Part shown: positions 1 through 6,678 of the stretch, one piece after another
How the letters are laid out: each line of letters begins with the position of its first letter
How positions within the stretch are numbered: the stretch's first letter is position 1
Source: an uncultured Lachnospiraceae bacterium
Lineage (GTDB): Bacteria > Bacillota_A > Clostridia > Lachnospirales > Lachnospiraceae
Assembly: GCA_947175285.1 (NCBI GenBank)
Contig: CAMWMM010000141.1
Location: 1-9,898, forward strand
Length of the DNA stretch: 9,898 bases
Direction: 5' to 3'
Notes under the pieces: model-generated
Database searches by the model: none
Seen by the model: the letters and a program-made list of their open reading frames with translations, nothing else
What the model was told of the DNA's origin: nothing
Program-made: the position numbers and the translations under genes

Positions 1-195
1 CTTGAGAAAAGAATGGAAGAACTGCATCTGAACAAAGAGGATTATCAGTTCTATTTGGATTTACGGAAATACGGTTCCGTACGCCATGCGGGATTCGGTC
101 TGGGATTTGAAAGATGTGTGATGTATTTAACCGGAATGGGAAATATCAGAGATGTTATCCCGTTCCCGAGAACGGTAAATAACTGTGAACTGTAG
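1..195 (+). CDS. asnS: Asparaginyl-tRNA synthetase, C-terminal end (partial)
   Basis: This is the last 64 codons of a gene that begins before the window; the frame is open from base 1 to the TAG at 193-195. The enzyme charges tRNA-Asn with asparagine in the cytoplasm. The fragment carries the class II synthetase motif 3 (GFGLGFER, the arginine that contacts ATP) followed by the [18 protein letters not shown] tail typical of the AsnRS/AspRS group. The Asn rather than Asp or Lys assignment rests on that tail ([10 protein letters not shown]) and is confident. Only 15 nt separate its stop from the next gene and no terminator lies between, so the envelope gene downstream is probably co-transcribed with it, at least in part. 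Confidence 0.93.
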   Translation, partial: LEKRMEELHLNKEDYQFYLDLRKYGSVRHAGFGLGFERCVMYLTGMGNIRDVIPFPRTVNNCEL

Positions 196-210
196 TTAAA
201 AGAGGCACAT

Positions 211-1425
211 ATGAAAAAAAGATGGAAACGCTTTATGAGTGCGCTGGCAGTTCTGGCTCTATTAGCAGCCGTAGCAGAGCCGGTATGTGCTACTACAATA
301 TCCGAGCTGCAGCAGGAAAAGAAAGATAACGAAGAACAACTGAAGAATATTAATCAACAGATTTCCGGATATGTTGGTGCACAAGCTGATATCGGAGCGG
401 AAATTGAAGAACTGGATGCGGAAATAGTGGGACTGCTTACCGATATTAATTTGATTGAAGAGGCAATCAAAAATAAAGAAGAGGAAATCGAAGTGACGCA
501 GGCGGATTATGAGGCGGCGGTAGCGGTGAAAGATGAACAATATGAATCCATGAAGATTCGCATTAAGTTCATGTATGAACAGGGTGAGATTTCCTATCTG
601 CAGCTTTTTACGGAATCTTTTAATGTCAGTGACATGGTGAATAAGGCGGAATATGTAGAGAAGCTTTATGAATATGACAGGAAGCGTCTTGAGGAATATC
701 AGGCTACGGTGGAAGAAGTTGCCGCTCTGCAGGATAAACTGGAAGAAGAAAAATCCGAATTACAGACTTCCAGATATGAACTGGAGGACGAGCAGGCATA
801 TATGGAAGAAGTGCTTGCACAGAAGAAGGAAGAATATGAAAACTACAGTGTCGTTTTAGCAAAAGCAAAGCAGGAAGCGGCAGTTTATACGACAAAAATT
901 AAACAGGAAACGGCACAGATTAAACAGTTAGAAGAAGAGGAAAGGCGTAAGGCGGAAGAGGAGGCTCGCAGAAAAGCGGAAGAAGAGGCGAGACTTGCAG
1001 CGGAGGCACAGGCGCAAAACGGTGAAAATTCGGACAGCAGTAATTCTTCACAGAATACACCTGTTGTTTCTTCAGGAGGAAGCGCAAAAGGACAGGAGAT
1101 AGCGAATTTTGCCTGTAATTATGTCGGTTATCCCTATAAAGCAGGCGGCACGAGTTTAACGGAGGGCGCAGACTGTTCCGGCTTTGTCTGGGCGGTTTAT
1201 AAAAATTTCGGCTATTCCCTGCCGAGAACTTCTTATGCACAGTCCGGTGCAGGCAGGAGCGTGTCTTATTCGGAGGCACAGCCGGGTGATATTATTTATT
1301 ACGGCGGACATGTCGGAATCTATATCGGCAATGGGCAAATTGTACATGCAAGTACCGAACGTACCGGCATCAAGAGAGAATCAGCGACTTATCGGAGCAT
1401 TATTACAATCAGGAGAGTTATATAA
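211..1425 (+). CDS. Secreted PcsB-like coiled-coil NlpC/P60 peptidoglycan hydrolase
   Basis: A 404-residue exported cell-wall hydrolase that probably cuts peptide stems of peptidoglycan. Residues 1-27 form a signal peptide (basic MKKRWKRF, hydrophobic core, cleavage after VCA). Residues about 29-265 are strongly charged heptad-type coiled coil, ending in a duplicated octad RRKAEEEA (245-252 and 253-260). A Ser/Asn/Gly linker (about 267-292) leads to an NlpC/P60 domain (about 293-404). The expected catalytic set is visible: Cys322 in ADCSGF, His367 in GGHVGIY, and His379 in IVHAS. This layout matches PcsB/CwlO-type division hydrolases, in which the coiled coil is held by a membrane partner such as FtsEX until activated; that partnership is known for the family and is not shown here. 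The start is fixed by AGAGG at 201-205, 5 nt before the ATG. The physiological substrate is inferred. Confidence 0.9.
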   Translation: MKKRWKRFMSALAVLALLAAVAEPVCATTISELQQEKKDNEEQLKNINQQISGYVGAQADIGAEIEELDAEIVGLLTDINLIEEAIKNKEEEIEVTQADYEAAVAVKDEQYESMKIRIKFMYEQGEISYLQLFTESFNVSDMVNKAEYVEKLYEYDRKRLEEYQATVEEVAALQDKLEEEKSELQTSRYELEDEQAYMEEVLAQKKEEYENYSVVLAKAKQEAAVYTTKIKQETAQIKQLEEEERRKAEEEARRKAEEEARLAAEAQAQNGENSDSSNSSQNTPVVSSGGSAKGQEIANFACNYVGYPYKAGGTSLTEGADCSGFVWAVYKNFGYSLPRTSYAQSGAGRSVSYSEAQPGDIIYYGGHVGIYIGNGQIVHASTERTGIKRESATYRSIITIRRVI

Positions 1426-1465
1426 GAGTAAAACGTCCGGCTGAAATATTGAGGAGATTACTATT

Positions 1466-2902
1466 ATGAGAAAGAGAATGATATCGTTAAGCCTTGTTAT
1501 AGCAATGTGTATGACATTGACGGGATGCGGAAGCAAATCACCGCTAGACCCCAAAAAGCCTGTAACGATTGAAGTATGGAACTACTATAACGGCGACCAG
1601 CTTACCGCTTTTGATAATCTGGTGGAGGAGTTTAATGAGACGATAGGAAAAGAGAAAGGAATCATAGTGAAGGGCAGCAGTCAGGGTTCGGTCAATGATT
1701 TGGAAACTAATGTGCTTGCCGCACTCAAAGGAGAGGTTGGCGCAGCTGAAGTACCCAATATTTTTATGGCATATGCCGATACGGCATATACAGCTGACCA
1801 GATGGGCGGTATTGTAGATTTGAAAAAGTATTTGAACGAAGCGGAGATTGGCGCGTACATAGACAGTTATATGTATGAGGGAGACTTCAGCGGAAACGGA
1901 GAAATCAAGATTTTTCCTATGGCAAAATCTACGGAAGTGCTAGTGTTAAACAAGACAGACTGGGATAAATTTGCTGCGCAGACCGGGGCAGCATATGAAG
2001 ACTTAGCGGATATGGAGGGATTAGTGAAAACCGCGCAGGCTTATTACGAGTGGACGGATGCGCAGACACCCGATATAGACGGAGACGGAAGAGCGCTGTT
2101 TGGCAGAGATGCCATGGCAAATTATATGTTAATCGGCAGTATGCAGATGGACACGGAAATTTTTCAGGTGTCAGACGGTAAAATGACACTGAATTTTGAG
2201 AAAGAGACCGTAAGAAAATTGTGGGATAACTATTATATTCCTTTTGTAAAAGGCTATTTTGCCGCTACCGGACGATTCCGCAGTGATGATGTTAAGACCG
2301 GAAATATCATCGCTTTCGTGGGGTCTTCTTCCGGTGCATCTTTCTTTCCGGATACGGTAAACAGAGATGACAATGAGAGTTATTCGATTGAGATGGATGT
2401 TCTTCCCTGCCCTGATTTTGCAGGCGGCGAAGCTTATGCCGTACAGCAGGGAGCAGGCATGGTAGTGACAGAGGGAAGTGAAGCGGAAATATATGCTTCC
2501 GTGGAGTTTTTGAAATGGTTTACGGCGGATGACCAGAATATTTTATTCTCTGTTCAGTCGGGTTATCTGCCGGTTACAAAAACAGCCAATGACAAGACCG
2601 CTATTTTGAATAGCGGTGCGGAGATTAGCCAGAATATGGAGAAAGTGCTTCCGGTGGCTGTCGATATGGTAAATAATAATCAAACTTATACAACGAAAGC
2701 TTTTGAGGGCGGAACGCAGGCACGTCATATTTTGGAGTATGCTATGAGCGATCTTGCCGCACAGGATCGTGCGGTTGTCGCAGAGCGGCTGTCAGCCGGA
2801 CAGAGTCTGGAAGATGCGGCTGCAGAATTCTGCACAGATGCGTATTTTGACGCATGGTACGAGGAGACGCTGGGACGGCTTCAGGCTTTTGAAGGAAAAT
2901 AA
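1466..2902 (+). CDS. Lipoprotein extracellular solute-binding protein (ABC sugar type)
   Basis: A 478-residue binding lipoprotein for the outer face of the membrane. The N-terminus is a lipoprotein signal with lipobox LTGC, so Cys21 should be lipidated after cleavage. The mature part opens with VTIEVWNYYNGDQ and contains the AL..G.....PNIFMAYADTAY region, as in family 1 (maltose/oligosaccharide) binding proteins, and the length fits that family. A DIDGDGR stretch at 203-209 looks like an EF-hand-type Ca2+ loop. The SD is GAGGAG at 1451-1456, with 9 nt to the ATG. No permease or ATPase gene is near; the next gene, 20 nt on, is a transmembrane GGDEF-EAL protein. It may therefore present ligand to that sensor rather than, or as well as, feeding a transporter encoded elsewhere. 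The ligand is unknown; a carbohydrate is the family-based guess. Confidence 0.88.
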   Translation: MRKRMISLSLVIAMCMTLTGCGSKSPLDPKKPVTIEVWNYYNGDQLTAFDNLVEEFNETIGKEKGIIVKGSSQGSVNDLETNVLAALKGEVGAAEVPNIFMAYADTAYTADQMGGIVDLKKYLNEAEIGAYIDSYMYEGDFSGNGEIKIFPMAKSTEVLVLNKTDWDKFAAQTGAAYEDLADMEGLVKTAQAYYEWTDAQTPDIDGDGRALFGRDAMANYMLIGSMQMDTEIFQVSDGKMTLNFEKETVRKLWDNYYIPFVKGYFAATGRFRSDDVKTGNIIAFVGSSSGASFFPDTVNRDDNESYSIEMDVLPCPDFAGGEAYAVQQGAGMVVTEGSEAEIYASVEFLKWFTADDQNILFSVQSGYLPVTKTANDKTAILNSGAEISQNMEKVLPVAVDMVNNNQTYTTKAFEGGTQARHILEYAMSDLAAQDRAVVAERLSAGQSLEDAAAEFCTDAYFDAWYEETLGRLQAFEGK

Positions 2903-2922
2903 GTAAGGGGGAATATGCGTCG

Positions 2923-5883
2923 GTGAAGAAAAAGGAAAGAACCATTTTCCGTAAAATTTTAATACCGCGTTTGGTCATACTTGCTATAGAGATGCTGTGT
3001 ATGATGAGCGTTATTTTATTTGGCGGCGTCATAGGGAAACTGAATACGAATGCTACGGATATACTTGCACAACAGACTGAAAACAGAGGTAATTTTCTGT
3101 TGACTGAGATGATTGGAAACTGGTCAGGTTTGGAACTGCTGGCAGAGGATATTGATGCGAATGTACAGAGCAGACTGGATGAGGGCAGGCTGAAGCTGGA
3201 TGATTTAAACGAAACCGGCGGAGCTTGTGTGGAACTGCTGAAAGAGATTAGTCCGGAACTGATTGATACGATGTATAATAAAAACATTTCCGGTATTTTT
3301 GTGATATTTTGCACTGATGGAGAGGCCCGGTCCGAGACTCTCCCGGGAATATATATTAGAGACTTGGACCCTACGGCATCTCCTTCGGAAAGAAATGCGG
3401 ATTTGCTGTGGGAGCGTGCGCCGGGAGATTTAGTCAAATCGGCATACATTGCCACTGATTCCGGATGGAAACCTAATTTTTCACAGGCAGATATCGGACA
3501 GGATTTTTTCAGTAAACCTTATCAGACTGCCTTGGCGGACGGGTGCAGATTAAGAGAAAAAGATTATGGATACTGGACAGCGAAACCATACACTTTAGAG
3601 GGAGACAATCGTACCTCTATCGCCTATTCGATTCCGCTTGTTTTGGATGATGGCACTTTGTACGGTGTATTAGGCATTGAACTGTTGACGGATTATATAC
3701 AGTCTCTTCTGCCGGATAAGGAATTGGTGGATGACAAGCATGGAACTTACATATTGGCGGTGAACACAGGAGAAGACAATCTTCTGGCGCCGCTCGTAGT
3801 CTCCGGCAATACGATGAGAATGCAGACGGCAGAGGAACTGCAGTTTGCTTTATCAGAAGATAAAAAAAGTGTGGAGAGCGCTGATAAAGACTATTTCGGG
3901 GCGGCAAAGAGACTGGCGCTGTACAGTAATAATGCTCCGTTCGAGAATGATGAATTGTATTTGTTAGGAACTGCGTCAAAACATGATTTATTTGCTTTTT
4001 CGAGACAGATACAGAAACTGTTGTTTATATCTATTATTTTAACCTTTAGTATTGGTCTTGCGGGCATCGTGTATGTAAGCTACAGACTTTCAAAGCCAAT
4101 CAGAAATTTAGCGGAAGAGGTAGAAAAAGCACAATCGGACAACATGCCTGTATTGTCTGCTACCGGAATACGCGAGATTGACCGTTTTGCAGATTCGATT
4201 TCCCGTTTGGGACGGGAGGTTGTGGAGTCTTCTACCCGTCTGCTCAGTATCATGGACATGGCAAGTGTGGAGCTTGCGGGGTATGAACTTCAGGAAGAAA
4301 CGGACAGCGTTTATGTGACAGATAAGTATTTTTCAATGCTTGGATTTTATGATGTAGATATTAATAATCTGACTGTGAACGAGTTCCATAATTTGCAGCA
4401 GAAAATCAATCAGTCATTGGAGCATTATGAAGCGGAAGACGGCAGCGTTGTTTACAGTGTGCCGAAGGAAGGCGGCAGTATACGTTATCTGCGCTCCGAA
4501 AGACAGGAAAAAGACGGACGACAGGTAGGACTGATAGAGGATGTTACGGTATCCACGCTTGAAAAAATGCAGATAGAGCGGGAGAGAGACAGTGACAACC
4601 TGACAAAACTGTATGCCAGAAGAGGATTTAAGCGGGAGGCGGACAGACTCTTCTTAAAACCGGAGGTTCTTAAGCATGCGGGATTATTAATGATAGACTT
4701 GGATAATCTAAAGACGACCAACGACAGATTCGGACACAATTTCGGAGATTTGTATATTCAGACTGCGGGCAGATGCTTTGTGGAGAATACGCCGGAAAAA
4801 ACGCTGTGTGCCCGCATGTCAGGTGATGAGTTTATTCTTCTCTTCTACGGATACGACAGTCAGGAGGAGATACGGGAAAAAGTAGTTGCGCTTTATAAGG
4901 CAATACGTGAGGTGGAATTTGTTCTGCCGAACGGAGATAATATGGGACTCAGCGCGTCCGGCGGTGTTGCGTGGTATCCTGAAGACAGCAGCGAACTTTC
5001 CGAACTGATGAAATATGCGGATTTTGCCATGTATCAGGTAAAACGCAATAAAAAGGGAGAGTACCGCGAGTTTGAAGAAAAACTCTATAAACAGCAGTTA
5101 TTGCAGAATCAGAGCAAGTTGGAGTTCCACACGATGTTGGAGAAGCGGGATGTGAATTATTTCTTCCAGCCCATCTTTAACAGAGAGGGAGGAGCCGTAT
5201 ACGCTTATGAAGCATTAATGAGGGTAAATCTGCCTAATCTGCGTTCACCTGAGACAGTGCTGAACATTGCGAAAGAGGAAGAACGCCTGCACGCGATTGA
5301 ATGCATTACTTTATTCCGTGCTTCAGAATGCTATCAGAAATTATTGGAACGCGGTGTTGTACGGGAAGAGGCGCTTTTATTCATCAATTCCATTGCCGGC
5401 GAATGTCTGACTAAGAAAGAAAAAAAGGAATATCAGGAGTTATACGATGCGCTGCACTCCCGAGTTGTGGTAGAGCTTACCGGAGCAGAATGTTTAGATA
5501 GGGAGATACTGGAAAGAAAGAGCCATACGGAAGTCTTTTCAGGCATGTTTGCACTGGATGACTATAGAGGTGAAGATAACGGTGAAGACAGTATTCTTGA
5601 ATTGCATCCGAAGTATATCAAAGTAGATATCGATGTTATAAGGGATGTGGATAAAGATTCCGGTAAACAAGAGATTATCAGAAATATTGTGGACTATGCA
5701 CATAAGCGTGATATCGTAATCGTAGCCGAAGGTGTGGAGACGGCGGAGGAACTTAGGAAAGTTTTAGAGCTTGGCGTGGATTTAATGCAGGGATATTATC
5801 TGGCGAGACCGGCTGAGACTCCATTGCCGATTAGCGAGGAAGCGTTAAGGGTGATTGAGGAGTTTCGAACCGATGCTCTTTAA
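2923..5883 (+). CDS. Membrane c-di-GMP signalling protein: Cache-like sensor, HAMP, PAS-like, GGDEF, EAL
   Basis: A 986-residue signalling enzyme for making and/or degrading cyclic di-GMP. TM1 is at about 11-37 and TM2 at about 366-387; between them lies a roughly 330-residue outside domain of dCache type (DIGQDFFSKPYQ, then IPLVLDDGTLYGVLGIEL). HAMP-like (388-435) and PAS-like (about 437-552) segments follow. GGDEF (about 557-715) has DNLTKLYARRGF, metal site D592-x-D and active site S633-GDEF. The inhibitory RxxD five residues upstream is absent (PEKT instead). EAL (about 730-970) keeps E763 (EAL), N822, E851, D879-D880, K900, E936 (EGVE) and Q956. However, E-x-T-E is ELTG and loop 6 (DDFGTG) reads DDYRGE, so phosphodiesterase activity is doubtful. 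The start is GTG at 2923, with SD TAAGGGGG (2904-2911) and an 11-nt gap; the only nearby ATG (2915) stops after three codons. It is co-transcribed with the binding protein. Confidence 0.92.
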   Translation: MKKKERTIFRKILIPRLVILAIEMLCMMSVILFGGVIGKLNTNATDILAQQTENRGNFLLTEMIGNWSGLELLAEDIDANVQSRLDEGRLKLDDLNETGGACVELLKEISPELIDTMYNKNISGIFVIFCTDGEARSETLPGIYIRDLDPTASPSERNADLLWERAPGDLVKSAYIATDSGWKPNFSQADIGQDFFSKPYQTALADGCRLREKDYGYWTAKPYTLEGDNRTSIAYSIPLVLDDGTLYGVLGIELLTDYIQSLLPDKELVDDKHGTYILAVNTGEDNLLAPLVVSGNTMRMQTAEELQFALSEDKKSVESADKDYFGAAKRLALYSNNAPFENDELYLLGTASKHDLFAFSRQIQKLLFISIILTFSIGLAGIVYVSYRLSKPIRNLAEEVEKAQSDNMPVLSATGIREIDRFADSISRLGREVVESSTRLLSIMDMASVELAGYELQEETDSVYVTDKYFSMLGFYDVDINNLTVNEFHNLQQKINQSLEHYEAEDGSVVYSVPKEGGSIRYLRSERQEKDGRQVGLIEDVTVSTLEKMQIERERDSDNLTKLYARRGFKREADRLFLKPEVLKHAGLLMIDLDNLKTTNDRFGHNFGDLYIQTAGRCFVENTPEKTLCARMSGDEFILLFYGYDSQEEIREKVVALYKAIREVEFVLPNGDNMGLSASGGVAWYPEDSSELSELMKYADFAMYQVKRNKKGEYREFEEKLYKQQLLQNQSKLEFHTMLEKRDVNYFFQPIFNREGGAVYAYEALMRVNLPNLRSPETVLNIAKEEERLHAIECITLFRASECYQKLLERGVVREEALLFINSIAGECLTKKEKKEYQELYDALHSRVVVELTGAECLDREILERKSHTEVFSGMFALDDYRGEDNGEDSILELHPKYIKVDIDVIRDVDKDSGKQEIIRNIVDYAHKRDIVIVAEGVETAEELRKVLELGVDLMQGYYLARPAETPLPISEEALRVIEEFRTDAL

Positions 5884-5907
5884 TAGCTTGGGTAGTAGTG
5901 GAAGTCA

Positions 5908-5932
5908 GCAAGAATTGCGAAGCGATTCTTGC
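5908..5932 (+). repeat. Perfect 11-bp hairpin with GAA triloop, abutting the terminator
   Basis: Arms 5908-5918 (GCAAGAATTGC) and 5922-5932 (GCGATTCTTGC) pair over 11 bp with one T-G wobble, leaving a GAA loop at 5919-5921. The tip reads GCGAAGC, a sequence known to form an unusually stable DNA mini-hairpin. It ends exactly where the terminator stem begins, 24 nt after the stop of the GGDEF-EAL gene. It has no T-tract of its own. It may protect the mRNA 3' end or support termination (inference). Confidence 0.8.
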
Positions 5933-5961
5933 AGGTCAGGCCGTAGAGCCTGACCTTTTTT
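5933..5961 (+). terminator. Rho-independent terminator of the asnS-to-GGDEF/EAL run
   Basis: A perfect 9-bp stem, AGGTCAGGC (5933-5941) with GCCTGACCT (5948-5956), encloses the loop CGTAGA and is followed by an uninterrupted run of T (5956-5961). This is a textbook intrinsic terminator 50 nt after the GGDEF-EAL stop. It separates that transcript from the DJ-1/epimerase unit. Confidence 0.93.
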
Positions 5962-5967
5962 ATGTCA

Positions 5968-6020
5968 AAAATTGTCAGAAAACAGGTAAAAATCGAAATA
6001 AATGAGAGACAATTTTCTGA
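5968..6020. repeat. Overlapping inverted-repeat arms upstream of the DJ-1-family gene, possible operator
   Basis: Two alternative perfect arm pairs overlap here: AAAATTGTC (5968-5976) with GACAATTTT (6008-6016), and TCAGAAAA (5975-5982) with TTTTCTGA (6013-6020). The right arms run into the proposed -10 box. The region is AT-rich, so chance is a real alternative. A repressor site or a weak mRNA structure are the obvious readings. Confidence 0.35.
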
Positions 6021-6026
6021 TACAAT
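6018..6026 (+). promoter_or_regulatory. Candidate extended -10 promoter for the DJ-1/epimerase operon
   Basis: TGA-TACAAT gives an extended -10 element (TGn plus a 5/6 match to TATAAT) about 33 nt before the start codon and just after the terminator of the previous operon, where a promoter is expected. No good -35 box lies 16-18 nt upstream, which extended -10 promoters can tolerate. TTGTCA at 5972-5977 is too far away to serve this -10. Confidence 0.45.
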
Positions 6027-6058
6027 ACAAATAAAGTATAAGATAACGGGAGGTGCAT

Positions 6059-6676
6059 ATGGACAAAATATTAGAAGGAAAAAAGGTTGCAGTGCTTGTT
6101 GAAACGGAATATATTCCGGAAGAAGTAAATTATTATCAGGAATTTTTTACAAAGCATGGCGCTCAGGTAGATTTTTTGACATATTTATGGGGAGCGTCGG
6201 AGCGGGTTCTGGTCAGTGACGTGGACAGTGTGGATAAGCCTTTGGAGAGTATGCTCGTAAAAAATGAAGTGGCTGACGCCAATCCGAATGACTATGCGAT
6301 TGTATTGTGCGCCGCAAACTATGTAGCATGCAGATTAAGAGAAATCCCTCCGATGGGTTCACTTGCGGACCCTAGTCTTTTACGTTCACCGGCAGCCGTA
6401 AGGTTTATGGCGTCCGCCATGATGAATCCGCAGATTGTTAAGGGTGCGCTATGTCATGCACTTTGGATATTGACGCCTGTACCGGAATTATTAAGAGACA
6501 GAAAAGTAATCTGTCATACGGTCGTCTTAGCGGATGTTGTGAATGCGGGCGGAATTTATATGCCTGATGAAACGCATGTGGTGGTGGACCGTGACTTGGT
6601 AACCGGGCGTTCAGCGGCGGATTTGGAACTTTATACGGAAACGATACTAGAAACTTATAGTAAATTGAAAGGATGA
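6059..6676 (+). CDS. DJ-1/PfpI family protein
   Basis: A 205-residue cytoplasmic protein of the DJ-1/PfpI (class I glutamine amidotransferase-like) superfamily. It starts with the KKVAVLVETEY strand. The nucleophile elbow is GALCHALWIL, with Cys132 followed by His133, and then comes the family tail NAGGIY...VVVDRDLVTGRS. An acidic residue near position 22 is the likely partner of the cysteine. Two further cysteines (84, 91) stand in the segment before the elbow. Members include proteases, chaperones, glyoxalases and proposed deglycases; which applies cannot be read from sequence. The ATG at 6059 is chosen because SD GGGAGG (6048-6053) lies 5 nt before it; a GTG at 6053 is in frame but overlaps that SD. 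The epimerase-like gene begins 2 nt after its stop, so the two are almost surely one transcript and may act on the same sugar or aldehyde. Confidence 0.87.
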   Translation: MDKILEGKKVAVLVETEYIPEEVNYYQEFFTKHGAQVDFLTYLWGASERVLVSDVDSVDKPLESMLVKNEVADANPNDYAIVLCAANYVACRLREIPPMGSLADPSLLRSPAAVRFMASAMMNPQIVKGALCHALWILTPVPELLRDRKVICHTVVLADVVNAGGIYMPDETHVVVDRDLVTGRSAADLELYTETILETYSKLKG

Positions 6677-6678
6677 AA

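Noticed and set aside
943..990. The tandem octad in the hydrolase gene as a DNA repeat element
   Set aside because: The repeat (RRKAEEEA twice) is at the protein level in a coiled coil. The codons differ between copies, so it is not a recent DNA duplication or CRISPR-like unit.
920..1279. A 119-codon minus-strand frame across the hydrolase
   Set aside because: It is antisense to the coiled coil and NlpC/P60 domain. The composition is a shadow of Glu/Ala codons, and no family features appear.
2742..3455. A 237-codon open frame on the minus strand
   Set aside because: It runs antisense to the end of the binding protein and the start of the GGDEF-EAL gene, both of which have clear family motifs. 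Its product is Ser/Pro/Leu-rich low-complexity sequence with no recognisable domain.
5972..6000. TTGTCA as the -35 of a promoter for the DJ-1 operon
   Set aside because: At 17 bp spacing the -10 position reads GAAATA, a poor match, and TACAAT is too far away.
6053..6058. GTG at 6053 as the start of the DJ-1-family gene
   Set aside because: The codon overlaps the SD GGGAGG (6048-6053). The ATG at 6059 has proper 5-nt spacing and begins the normal N-terminus.
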